Positions 47,919 to 56,347 of a DNA stretch of 64,000 nt are shown here, one piece after another. The position numbers were made by a program, and so were the translations under genes. Under the pieces are notes generated by a model that was given only the letters and a program-made list of their open reading frames with translations, was not told the origin of the DNA and made no database searches. Position 1 is the first letter of the stretch, and each line of letters starts with the position of its first letter. The DNA comes from Bacteroidota bacterium (lineage in GTDB: Bacteria > Bacteroidota > Ignavibacteria > Kapaibacteriales > Kapaibacteriaceae), in assembly GCA_018266735.1 (NCBI GenBank), contig JAFDZT010000004.1:344094-408093 (forward strand), given 5' to 3'.

Positions 47919-49481
47919 ATGTCAGACCTAGAACGCGAGATCAAACGTAGACGAACCGTTGCAATCATCTCACACCCCGATGCGGGTAAGACCACACTCA
48001 CCGAGAAGCTTCTCTTGTACTCGGGAGCGATCCATGCTGCAGGTGCCGTCACGGGCGGCAAGCACTCGAGTACGACGTCCGACTGGATGGAGATCGAGCA
48101 GCAGCGCGGCATTTCCGTGTCGTCCAGTGCGATGCGCGTGGAGTACGGCGACTATCTCCTGAACATCCTTGATACTCCGGGCCACCAGGATTTTTCGGAA
48201 GACACCTATCGCACATTGATGGCCGTCGATTCTGCCATCATGTTGCTCGATGCGGGCCGTGGTGTGCAGGAACAAACACTGAAACTCTTCAAGGTCTGTC
48301 GAGATCGCGGCATTCCCATCATCACCTTGATGAACAAGATGGACCGCCCCGCACGAAGTCCGCTTGAACTTCTCGACGAAGTGGAGCAAACGCTTGGTAT
48401 CACAGCCATTCCTCGCACGTGGCCCATTGGCGACGGATCGGATTTTCGCGGGATCTTCGATCGCGACACCGAGCAGTTCCACGAGTTCGAGCGAACTGTT
48501 GGCAACAAATACAAAGCACCGATGAAGGTGGGCGACATTCGTGGCGAACAACTGCGTCGATCGCTTGGAGAGATGGCCCACAACAAGCTCCTTGAGGACC
48601 TGGAATTCGTGGATCACGTTCTTCCGGCTTTCGATCGGGATGCCTATCTGAACGAGCGCTGTACTCCCGTGTTCTGGGGATCGGCCATCACGAATTTCGG
48701 CGTCGAGCACTTCCTTCAAGCCATTCTTGACCTTGCCCCATGCCCACAGCCCTTTGAGATGTCGGCGGGTCCGGTGAACCCGATGAGTTCGGAGTTCACG
48801 GGATTTGTGTACAAGGTGCAGGCGAACATGAACAAGGCGCATCGAGATCGGATCTCGTTCGTGCGTATCGTGAGCGGTACGTTCGAACGCGGGATGACGG
48901 CCTTCCATCCGCGCTCGAACAAGGAGACGAAACTCAACTATCCGTTCCAGATCTTCGGACGTGATCGTAGCATCATCGATGTGGCCTATCCGGGTGACGT
49001 GATCGGACTCACGAATCCCGGACTGTTCCGTGTTGGCGATACCATCACGGGCAAGAGCGACGTCACCATTCCGCACTTCCCGCGTTTCGCACCCGAGATC
49101 TTTGCCAAGGTCTGGCCCGTGTCGCGATCGTTCAGCAAGAGCTTCCGCAAGGGCATCGAGCAGTTGTCGGAGGAAGGCGTGATCCAGATCTTCACCGAGG
49201 CCGATGCCTCGCCGGCACCGCTCGTGGCAGCCGTGGGTGAACTACAACTAGAGCTGTTCGCCTGGCGCATGGAGAACGAGTACAACGAAAAGGTCTCCCT
49301 CGATCGATTGCCCTTCACACGCACACGCTGGTTGGGGTCCGATGTGCGCCCCGCCACGAACGTGCCGCTCGTCTACGACGAGCAGCAACGACCGGTGGCA
49401 GTGTTCAAAAGCGACTGGGAGATCAACTATGCTCTCGAGCGCACGAAGGACCTTGTGCTACTGGAGCGACCCGAAGCCTAA
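47919..49481 (+). CDS. prfC: Peptide chain release factor 3
   Basis: 520 residues, close to the usual 529. This GTPase removes RF1/RF2 from the ribosome after termination. G motifs are SHPDAGKTTLTEK (G1), RGISVSSS (G2), DTPGHQDF (G3) and LMNKMDRPA (G4). The RF3 signature THSSTTSDWMEIE-like stretch (KHSSTTSDWMEIEQQRG) separates it from EF-G. It follows the barrel gene by 9 nt and ends 3 nt from the convergent pirin gene. Confidence 0.97.
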   Translation: MSDLEREIKRRRTVAIISHPDAGKTTLTEKLLLYSGAIHAAGAVTGGKHSSTTSDWMEIEQQRGISVSSSAMRVEYGDYLLNILDTPGHQDFSEDTYRTLMAVDSAIMLLDAGRGVQEQTLKLFKVCRDRGIPIITLMNKMDRPARSPLELLDEVEQTLGITAIPRTWPIGDGSDFRGIFDRDTEQFHEFERTVGNKYKAPMKVGDIRGEQLRRSLGEMAHNKLLEDLEFVDHVLPAFDRDAYLNERCTPVFWGSAITNFGVEHFLQAILDLAPCPQPFEMSAGPVNPMSSEFTGFVYKVQANMNKAHRDRISFVRIVSGTFERGMTAFHPRSNKETKLNYPFQIFGRDRSIIDVAYPGDVIGLTNPGLFRVGDTITGKSDVTIPHFPRFAPEIFAKVWPVSRSFSKSFRKGIEQLSEEGVIQIFTEADASPAPLVAAVGELQLELFAWRMENEYNEKVSLDRLPFTRTRWLGSDVRPATNVPLVYDEQQRPVAVFKSDWEINYALERTKDLVLLERPEA

Positions 49482-49484
49482 CGC

Positions 49485-50360
49485 TCACTCTTCAAGTGTT
49501 CCCATTTTCCCTCCTGCGAAGTCGCGGTAGGCAGCGCGTACTTCTTCTTCGGTGTTCATCACGAACGGACCATGCATGGCGATCGGTTCATTCAGTGGTG
49601 CTCCACTCAGGATGATCATCGATCCGGGCGAAGTGGTGCGAAGGCGGAAGGGAGCAGGGTCTTCGTCGAGCACCACCATGTAGCGCTCGTTGATGGCATG
49701 ATCGTCGTTCAGGATCACACCGCCGTGCAGAATGTAGATGAGCGACGTGGCATGCGGTAGATCGAGCTCGACATCGACACCGGCATCAAATGTTGATGTC
49801 ATAGCGAGGACCGGCGAAAAGGTCTCGGCAGGTCCGGTCACACCATCATAGGTCCCCGCCACCACATGCAGATTCAGCGGTTGCCCATTGCCCGTGACTG
49901 TGTGAACGGGGATCTTGGACGATGCAATGTCTTGATACTTCGGCGTTGTCATCTTATGCTTTGCCGGTAGATTCACCCACAGCTGGATGAGCTCCAGTGT
50001 ACCACCTCTCGCAAGGAATTCGTCGGTGGGTCCTTCACTGTGCAGCACGCCGCTGCCTGCCGTCATCCACTGCACGTCGCCGGCATTCAAGATCCCATGG
50101 TTGCCCATTGAATCGCGATGCCGCGCCTGTCCGTGAAAGAGAAAGGTCACCGGTTCGAAACCGCGATGCGGATGCGGACCGAGGCGCTCCATCGGATGTG
50201 CCGGATCGATGATGTGTGGTCCGGCATGATGCAGCAGGATGAATGGTGAAGCCTCGCGCACTTCGCGCGATGGGAGTGGTTGCTTCACCCGAAACGGTCC
50301 CATGGGGAACTCTTGGGCGTACGCGACGCCGCGTACGCCTCGTGGAGTTGTTCGTGTCAT
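49485..50360 (-). CDS. Pirin family protein
   Basis: 291 residues, standard for bacterial pirins. Two cupin domains; the metal-binding motif of the first is complete (GPHPHRGFEPVTF and SGVLHSEGP, with three His and one Glu). Pirins are iron-binding; some act as quercetinases, others as redox-sensitive regulators, and the sequence does not decide. It lies 5 nt after the yceI-like gene and probably shares its promoter. Confidence 0.93.
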   Translation of the reverse strand: MTRTTPRGVRGVAYAQEFPMGPFRVKQPLPSREVREASPFILLHHAGPHIIDPAHPMERLGPHPHRGFEPVTFLFHGQARHRDSMGNHGILNAGDVQWMTAGSGVLHSEGPTDEFLARGGTLELIQLWVNLPAKHKMTTPKYQDIASSKIPVHTVTGNGQPLNLHVVAGTYDGVTGPAETFSPVLAMTSTFDAGVDVELDLPHATSLIYILHGGVILNDDHAINERYMVVLDEDPAPFRLRTTSPGSMIILSGAPLNEPIAMHGPFVMNTEEEVRAAYRDFAGGKMGTLEE

Positions 50361-50365
50361 ACGTG

Positions 50366-50920
50366 TTAGGCGGTGGCCACAGCTTGTTCAGCCGTTGCGA
50401 CCTTGAGGAGTTGAACATTCAACAACAAGCGAACTTCGTCGCTTACAACAATACCACCGGCTTCGGTAACACCATTCCAGTGCAGACCGAATTCCTTGCG
50501 GTCGATCTTACCCGAGAGTTCAAAGCCAGCCTTCATGTTCCCGTAGAAGTCCAAGATCGTTCCGCCGAATTCACCGCGCAACGTGATGCGCTTCGTGACG
50601 TCGCGGATCGTGAAGTCGCCGGTCAGATCGAATGTATCGTCTCCGGTCTTCGTGAATGCCGTCGACACGAATGTGACCGTCGGATACTTCTCTGCATTGA
50701 AGAAATCGTCGCTCTTCAGATGTCCGTCGCGCATCTCGTTCTTTGTCGAGATCGAGTTCACATCCGCTTCGAATCTGATCTTGGCGTCGCTGAAGTCTGC
50801 AGCGTCACTTTCGACGTCTACGCGGTACGATGTGAATTCCCCCGTGACCGTATTGATCATCAGGTGCTTCACCTTGAATTGCACATCCGAGTGCAGCGTG
50901 TCCACTGTCCATGTTGCCAT
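50366..50920 (-). CDS. YceI-like domain protein, cytoplasmic form
   Basis: 184 residues from the ATG at 50920, with GGGA about 8 nt upstream. The lipocalin-like YceI fold is recognised by WTVDTLHSDVQFKVKHLMI, YPTVTFVSTAF and FDLTGDFTIRDVTKRI. Members bind isoprenoid-like lipids in a beta-barrel pocket. Many homologs are periplasmic; this one has no signal peptide. It heads a two-gene unit with pirin behind the promoter at 50965-50996, pointing to a shared, regulated stress or redox role (inference). Confidence 0.92.
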   Translation of the reverse strand: MATWTVDTLHSDVQFKVKHLMINTVTGEFTSYRVDVESDAADFSDAKIRFEADVNSISTKNEMRDGHLKSDDFFNAEKYPTVTFVSTAFTKTGDDTFDLTGDFTIRDVTKRITLRGEFGGTILDFYGNMKAGFELSGKIDRKEFGLHWNGVTEAGGIVVSDEVRLLLNVQLLKVATAEQAVATA

Positions 50921-50964
50921 ATCCGTCCCTTTGTTGAGGAGTGAGTGTTTCGTGTTCCAACACA

Positions 50965-50996
50965 CAAATATATGTGTTTAAACACGCATATGTCAA
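50965..50996 (-). promoter_or_regulatory. Strong promoter of yceI-pirin with palindrome in the spacer
   Basis: On the minus strand TTGACA (50996-50991) and TATATTTG (50972-50965) are separated by 18 nt. The spacer holds the 12-bp palindrome GTGTTTAAACAC (50974-50985), and related ACACA/TGTGT words flank it. A dimeric repressor bound there would block polymerase, so regulation is likely. The leader to the start codon is about 44 nt. Confidence 0.65.
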
Positions 50997-51033
50997 GCGA
51001 ATATTTTTTGCTCGCCGTTTTGACCCGAAACCG

Positions 51034-51705
51034 TTAGTAAGAAGCTGTGCTTGCGGAGCCGCTGATGATGGCCACACCACTACTGGTGCCGAGCCGATGT
51101 GCGCCCGCCTCGATCATGGCCATGGCCGTCGCATGATCACGGATGCCGCCGGAGGCCTTGACCTTGACGTGCGGTCCGATATGTGCTCGAAGGAGCCGCA
51201 CATCTTCGACGGTCGCACCCGAGCCTGCAAAGCCGGTGGACGTTTTGATATAGTCTGCATGCGCCTGCGAAACGATGCCGCACATGTCGATCTTCTCGGC
51301 CTCTGTGAGCAGACCTGTTTCGATGATCACTTTGACGATGCCCTTGCGCTCGTGTACACTGATCACGATCTCGCGGATATCGGCGAACACAGTATCGAGA
51401 TCACCGCTCTTGATGGCCGTGATATTGGCGACCATGTCGATCTCGCGTGCCCCATGGAACATGGCGAGCTCTGCTTCATGTACTTTCGATGCCGTGAAGG
51501 TGCCACCCAGCGGAAAGCCCACCACGGTACACACCGCCACCTTGCTCCCTATCAGCGCATCGGCCGCATGTTGCACGTGCCACGGGAGAACGCAGACACT
51601 AGCGAAGTGGTGCGTGCGCGCTTCGGCGCAACAGGCAAGGACCTGCTCGGTGGTCGCGTCGGGTTTGAGAAGCGTGTGGTCGATGGTCGAGGCAAGTGTT
51701 GTCAT
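51034..51705 (-). CDS. deoC: Deoxyribose-phosphate aldolase
   Basis: 223 residues from the ATG at 51705; it begins 1 nt after the stop of the Omp85-like gene. It splits 2-deoxyribose 5-phosphate into acetaldehyde and glyceraldehyde 3-phosphate in deoxynucleoside breakdown. Motifs IDHTLLKPDAT, VVGFPLGG, DYIKTSTGF with the Schiff-base Lys, and VKASGGIRD with the second active Lys are present. Last gene of the six-gene minus-strand cluster. Confidence 0.96.
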   Translation of the reverse strand: MTTLASTIDHTLLKPDATTEQVLACCAEARTHHFASVCVLPWHVQHAADALIGSKVAVCTVVGFPLGGTFTASKVHEAELAMFHGAREIDMVANITAIKSGDLDTVFADIREIVISVHERKGIVKVIIETGLLTEAEKIDMCGIVSQAHADYIKTSTGFAGSGATVEDVRLLRAHIGPHVKVKASGGIRDHATAMAMIEAGAHRLGTSSGVAIISGSASTASY

Positions 51706-51706
51706 A

Positions 51707-53332
51707 TTATTGAAGATCGATCTCGCGACCGAACATGTCCGGTACTTTGTATTGATGACTGCCAAAGGCAGAGAACAGTTGATTGGTCGAGAACACCAGT
51801 CCTGCAAAGCGATTCTCGTCGAGATTGAAGGCGAAGTCGAATCGAAAGATCGCGTCAGCGCCGGAAGATTTCAAATTATGGACGCGGAAACCAAGTCCTA
51901 TGGAGTGATGGAACCGCATCGCGCTTAGCGCCGTGCCTTGATTCCACACCGAACCGAAGTCATAGAACGCAACGCCCGAGAACCCGAAGGCCCACCACTT
52001 CCATCCCGGGAAGTAGCGCAACTCACAATTGGCAACGATGCGATTGTCTCCCACCAATTGGTTCACAGGATATCCGCGCAATCCTGCTTCGTTATCGAGG
52101 ATCAATTGTCGGAACGCGGCCCAGTTCCATGCGGTGTTCTGTCGGAACCGTCCGGCCAACACCAACTGATCCGTGAGGCGTGCATGACCGATGCCCAAGA
52201 TCTCCATGGCCGTGTATTTGGCTTGGCCTTCGCCAAATCCGCTACCGGCGCCAAGACGTCCGAACAGATAGACGTCCTTGCCCACGTATCCCGATTGTTC
52301 GGCCATTCCACCCACGTACCACATCGACTCACCATCTTTTCCGAGCGAGAAGATCCGACCCAGAATGGCCGAACCCCAAGCACCGCGTGCTTGCACGTCT
52401 TCGGTCTCGAATCCATTCAGTCCAACGCTGCGCTTGTACTCCTGTCGGATCGACGAGAAGGCCACGAGCACACGGCCCGTGTTATCGAATGCCTGACGGA
52501 GATTGGGCGAGGCCCGTTGAATATCCTCGATACTGCCGAACACGGTGAAGAACAGTCGATCTCGTTCACCATAGGCCCATGCATGCCAAGCCGAGGCACG
52601 CTGAAGGTGGAAGGGTGCGAGGGAGGTCGGCACACCGCGGTCGTAGATGAAGTCGCTTCCGAACGAATTCTGCAATGCAACAGACCACGACGTGGGTGTG
52701 GCCATCGTACGGAACTGTTTGATGAAGGTCACCGATTGCTCTGTCTTGATCCGGTTGGCGAGGATCGATGCATACAGACCGATCTCGGTGCGGAACAATC
52801 GTCGTTGACCGACCGATGCCATGCCCTCCCAACCAATGTCGTTCTCCGTCTTGTACACTCCCGACAGGAGAGCATCTGTACCGGTGCCGGCCACGTTTCC
52901 CTCTTCGATCTTCACACCGATGTTACTGGCGCCACCACCGGTACCGAACAGCACAGCGGGACGGAACGACCAGCGATCCTGCGTGAGCAACGTAATGTCG
53001 ACACTATCTTCCGACACCGTGTCGATCTTCACGCGAACGAGCGAGAACAACCCGGTCTTCCGCAAGATCCGTTCGGTCTCCATGATGGAAACGGTGTCCA
53101 ACTCATCGCCTTCTTCGAACAGAAGTTCGTCCTCGACGTAGTACTCGCGCGTAAGCGTGTGAATGGCATTGGCCCAATCCGCACCAAAGAACCAATCGGA
53201 ATGGCGCGGATCGAACACATCGCGTCGATCCACAGTGATCGATCGGATGTAGGGCTGTGAGGCAGCAGGGAGAACGGAAAGCAGGAAGAGGATCGTGCAA
53301 GAGAAGAAGGCGACGGCGTGTCGACGCGGCAT
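51707..53332 (-). CDS. Omp85-family outer-membrane protein with a single POTRA domain
   Basis: 541 residues from the ATG at 53332, overlapping the ptsI stop as TGATG. A signal peptide ends at PAASQ (about residue 27). One POTRA-like domain follows (about 28-125, IRSITVDRRDVFD...ERILRKTGLFSLVRVKID), then a 16-strand-type barrel. The barrel contains LRGYPVNQL, a form of the VRGF motif of the lid loop of BamA/TamA proteins, and closes with a strand rich in Phe. It lacks the five POTRAs of BamA, so it is a minor Omp85 member; its cargo is unknown. Co-transcription with PTS genes is unusual. Confidence 0.85.
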   Translation of the reverse strand: MPRRHAVAFFSCTILFLLSVLPAASQPYIRSITVDRRDVFDPRHSDWFFGADWANAIHTLTREYYVEDELLFEEGDELDTVSIMETERILRKTGLFSLVRVKIDTVSEDSVDITLLTQDRWSFRPAVLFGTGGGASNIGVKIEEGNVAGTGTDALLSGVYKTENDIGWEGMASVGQRRLFRTEIGLYASILANRIKTEQSVTFIKQFRTMATPTSWSVALQNSFGSDFIYDRGVPTSLAPFHLQRASAWHAWAYGERDRLFFTVFGSIEDIQRASPNLRQAFDNTGRVLVAFSSIRQEYKRSVGLNGFETEDVQARGAWGSAILGRIFSLGKDGESMWYVGGMAEQSGYVGKDVYLFGRLGAGSGFGEGQAKYTAMEILGIGHARLTDQLVLAGRFRQNTAWNWAAFRQLILDNEAGLRGYPVNQLVGDNRIVANCELRYFPGWKWWAFGFSGVAFYDFGSVWNQGTALSAMRFHHSIGLGFRVHNLKSSGADAIFRFDFAFNLDENRFAGLVFSTNQLFSAFGSHQYKVPDMFGREIDLQ

Positions 53333-55098
53333 CAACGTCCTCCCGAAAGCAAGGAATAGACTTGCTGTGTTGTGGTGCACATCATCAACCGGTGTGTGAG
53401 TTCCAGACATTCGAAATACTGCATGGATCGGATCCTGTCCTTCAATTCTAAGCATAGTGTAGGCGACACGCTCAATTCGCTGATACCCAGTCCGATCAGC
53501 ATTTCGGTGGCCGCGGCATGACCGGCCAATTCACCACACACGCTTACCGGTGTACTGTGAAGCCGCCCTGCGTCCACCACCATTTTGATCATACGGATCA
53601 CGGCGGGATGGAGTGCATCGAAAATATCGGCCACCATTTCATTCGTGCGGTCGGTAGCCAGTGCGTATTGCGCCAGATCGTTCGTTCCGATGCTCAAGAA
53701 GTCCGCAGCCTGCGCAAACGTCTCGGCCATCAACGCCGCTGCAGGGGTCTCGACCATCACGCCGATCTGGATGTGCGGGTCGAAGTCCACTTCTTCCATG
53801 GCCAGCCGATGCTTGCATGTTTCGATCATCACCTTGGCTTGATGGAGTTCTTCGAGCACGGTCACCATGGGCAACATGAATCGAACGTTGCGATGTCGGC
53901 TTGCGCGGAGCACAGCATAGATCTGATCTTCGAAGAGATCCGGACGGTAGAGCAAGAACCGAATGCCACGAAGTCCGAGAGCAGGATTGTCCTCGTGATG
54001 CGGAATGCCTTCTCGGAACTTGTCAGACCCAACGTCGAAGGCACGGAACGTCACGGGACGGGGATACGCACGCTCTGCGATATCGCTGTACCATTCCGTT
54101 TGCTCCTCGATGCTCGGATATCCGCCATGCTGCATGAGCAGAAACTCTGTGCGAACGAGACCGATACCCTCACACCCCGCCATCACGGCACCATCCACTT
54201 GGTCCGGCGAGTCGATGTTGGCAAGCAGACGCACACTCAGTCCGTCCTGTGTGATCGTCGGTTCGTTGATCAACGTTCCAAGTCGAGCACGGTACTCTTC
54301 TGCACGGCCTTGCTTCTCACGATAGAGCTCCAACGTCTCTTCGCTCGGATGTACGATCACCACGCCAGCATATCCATCAACGATAATGGTGGTGTCATTG
54401 GGGATGTCGGTGGTGGCATTGCGCAATCCGATCACGGCCGGGATGCCAACATCGCGCGCCAAAATGGACGAGTGCGAGTTGATACCACCGATCTCGGTGA
54501 TGAAGGCCCTTGTGTTGGTCTTCTTGAAGAAGAGGATGTCTTGCGGCGTCATCGAGCCGGCCACAACGATGGCATCTCGTGCAGCCGCATGCGACAGCGT
54601 CTTGTTGCGCAAGTGAGATAGTAATCGCTCCTTCACATGATCAAGGTCCTGCGCCCGCTCCCGCAGAATGGGGTCGCGCGCCTGAAAGAGCATCTGACGC
54701 TTCGCATCGAATTCTTCGATCAATGCCCACTCGGCCGTGTCGCCTTGCTCGATCTTCGAGATCACCGTGTGCGAGAGGATCGGATCTCCTACGATCATCA
54801 GGTATGACTCGATGATCGTGCTCACGTTCTCTGTTTCTTCACGAGCGAGTTCGATGGCCGAGATCAGTTCGGCCGCAGCCAGCTCGACCGCCGAGCGGAA
54901 GCGAGCCACCTCTTCGGTGATGCGTTCACCGCTGATCTTCTCTGATTGAACGGAGGGAGATTCCACCGATAGCACGAAGGCCCTGCCGATGGCAATGCCA
55001 TGCGAGGCGGGGATGCCTTTGAGGACGTGTTCGTCACGCGTCGCGTGGTGGCGAAGCATACTGTCCGTTGTCGTGTACGATCGATGTTGACTCGACAT
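53332..55098 (-). CDS. ptsI: Phosphoenolpyruvate-protein phosphotransferase (enzyme I)
   Basis: 588 residues from the ATG at 55098, 4 nt after the ptsH stop. Enzyme I takes phosphate from PEP and passes it to HPr. The active His is in GGINSHSSILARD, and PEP-binding motifs GIGLVRTEFLLM, FRAFDVGSDK, NPALGLRGIRF, IGTNDLAQYALATDR and VCGELAG are intact. No sugar-specific enzyme II is in the window, so the pair may serve a regulatory phosphorelay. Confidence 0.96.
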   Translation of the reverse strand: MSSQHRSYTTTDSMLRHHATRDEHVLKGIPASHGIAIGRAFVLSVESPSVQSEKISGERITEEVARFRSAVELAAAELISAIELAREETENVSTIIESYLMIVGDPILSHTVISKIEQGDTAEWALIEEFDAKRQMLFQARDPILRERAQDLDHVKERLLSHLRNKTLSHAAARDAIVVAGSMTPQDILFFKKTNTRAFITEIGGINSHSSILARDVGIPAVIGLRNATTDIPNDTTIIVDGYAGVVIVHPSEETLELYREKQGRAEEYRARLGTLINEPTITQDGLSVRLLANIDSPDQVDGAVMAGCEGIGLVRTEFLLMQHGGYPSIEEQTEWYSDIAERAYPRPVTFRAFDVGSDKFREGIPHHEDNPALGLRGIRFLLYRPDLFEDQIYAVLRASRHRNVRFMLPMVTVLEELHQAKVMIETCKHRLAMEEVDFDPHIQIGVMVETPAAALMAETFAQAADFLSIGTNDLAQYALATDRTNEMVADIFDALHPAVIRMIKMVVDAGRLHSTPVSVCGELAGHAAATEMLIGLGISELSVSPTLCLELKDRIRSMQYFECLELTHRLMMCTTTQQVYSLLSGGR

Positions 55099-55102
55099 GC
55101 AC

Positions 55103-55369
55103 TTATGGCTCTCCAAATCCGGAGTTGAACAACTCCTCAATTGCTGCTGCCGCTTCTGCTTCGTCGGGCCCTTCCACCAGCAACCCTACCTGAGCTCCTT
55201 GCTCCGCTGCCAACGTCATCACACCGATGATGCTCTTGGCGTTGATATTGAAGCCGTCTCGCTGCAGGTAGATCTCCGACTTGAACCGCGAGGCGATCTT
55301 CACGAGCATAGCGGCAGGTCGCGTGTGAAGTCCTGCTCTGTTTCGTACTGTCAGCATCGTCTCGATCAT
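55103..55369 (-). CDS. ptsH: Phosphocarrier protein HPr
   Basis: 88 residues. The phosphorylated His is in NRAGLHTRPAAMLVK (about residue 15). A Ser in the NAKSIIGVMTL stretch sits at the place of Ser46, the target of HPr kinase, so regulation by HprK is possible. Lies between tsaC and ptsI in the same direction. Confidence 0.96.
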   Translation of the reverse strand: MIETMLTVRNRAGLHTRPAAMLVKIASRFKSEIYLQRDGFNINAKSIIGVMTLAAEQGAQVGLLVEGPDEAEAAAAIEELFNSGFGEP

Positions 55370-55378
55370 GCGTTCCTA

Positions 55379-56347
55379 TCAGTCTTCCGTGCGAGGTTCT
55401 GCCGCCTTTCGAAGCCGATTCATGAGGGCTTCGTTCGTTCGAACCTGTTCGTCACAATGTACGATAATTTTTTTCACATGCAAGGAATCGGCGAGGCGTA
55501 GTTCGGCATAAAGAGACGCCGCCGATAACGGCCTCCACGGAAGGTCCAGCGCAAGATCGATCGGCGCGAGCAGGAGCGTCGGACCCTTATCTGCATCACG
55601 TTCTCGGATGGCCTCCTCGATCGAGTCCACGAGCACTACGTTGGCATGCGGAGCATAGTGTCGGTACCGTGTGCCGGGAGAGCGATGCAGATCGGCATCC
55701 TGCACAGAGGTCGCAACGGGAGCGTCGATGCAACGCTCGATATCATTTCGTGACACGCTTCCCGGACGTAGGATATAGACCTTTTCGTCGACGATGCGGA
55801 CCACCGTCGATTCCAATCCTTCCCTACACGGACCTGCATCGATCACCGCTGCGATCTTACCATCCAGATCGTCGAGCACATGCCGCGCCGTGGTCGGGCT
55901 CGGACGTCCGCTCAGATTCGCCGATGGTGCGGCAACCGGTGCGCCCGCACGGGCAATGATGGCTCGCGTCACGGCAAGGTCGGGCATGCGCACAGCCACG
56001 GTGTCCAGTCCGGCGGTCACGAGATCGCTCACATGCGAACGCTTGGGCAACACGAGCGTGAGCGCACCCGGAAAGAAGGCATCCATCAGCCGTTGCGCCA
56101 AAGGAGAAACGACGGCGATCGAGGTCACGTCGGCAAAGCTGGCAACGTGGACGATGAGCGGATTGTCGGCCGGGCGCCCCTTGGCGGTGAAGATGCCGCG
56201 AATGGCATCATCGTTCGTGATGATCGCCGCGAGACCGTAGACGGTCTCCGTTGGAATGGCGACCACCTTGCCTTCACGAAGCAATGTGCTTGCAACGTCA
56301 ACAGCGCGCGCCTCGTCCACGCGTGCATCGATCATGATCGTGGTCAT
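55379..56347 (-). CDS. tsaC: L-threonylcarbamoyladenylate synthase, Sua5 two-domain type
   Basis: 322 residues from the ATG at 56347, which overlaps the stop of the lipoprotein gene (ATGA). It makes threonylcarbamoyl-AMP for the t6A37 modification of tRNAs reading ANN codons. Domain motifs: IPTETVYGLA, FTAKGRPADNPLIVH, PGALTLVLPK, AVRMPD, APSANLSGRPSPT. The linker SPGTRYRHYAPHA and a C-terminal domain of about 100 residues make it Sua5-like rather than the short TsaC form. Confidence 0.94.
   Translation of the reverse strand: MTTIMIDARVDEARAVDVASTLLREGKVVAIPTETVYGLAAIITNDDAIRGIFTAKGRPADNPLIVHVASFADVTSIAVVSPLAQRLMDAFFPGALTLVLPKRSHVSDLVTAGLDTVAVRMPDLAVTRAIIARAGAPVAAPSANLSGRPSPTTARHVLDDLDGKIAAVIDAGPCREGLESTVVRIVDEKVYILRPGSVSRNDIERCIDAPVATSVQDADLHRSPGTRYRHYAPHANVVLVDSIEEAIRERDADKGPTLLLAPIDLALDLPWRPLSAASLYAELRLADSLHVKKIIVHCDEQVRTNEALMNRLRKAAEPRTED

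Noticed and set aside
51938..53260. Open frame of 440 codons on the plus strand
   Set aside because: Antisense to the Omp85-like gene, which has signal peptide, POTRA and barrel motifs.
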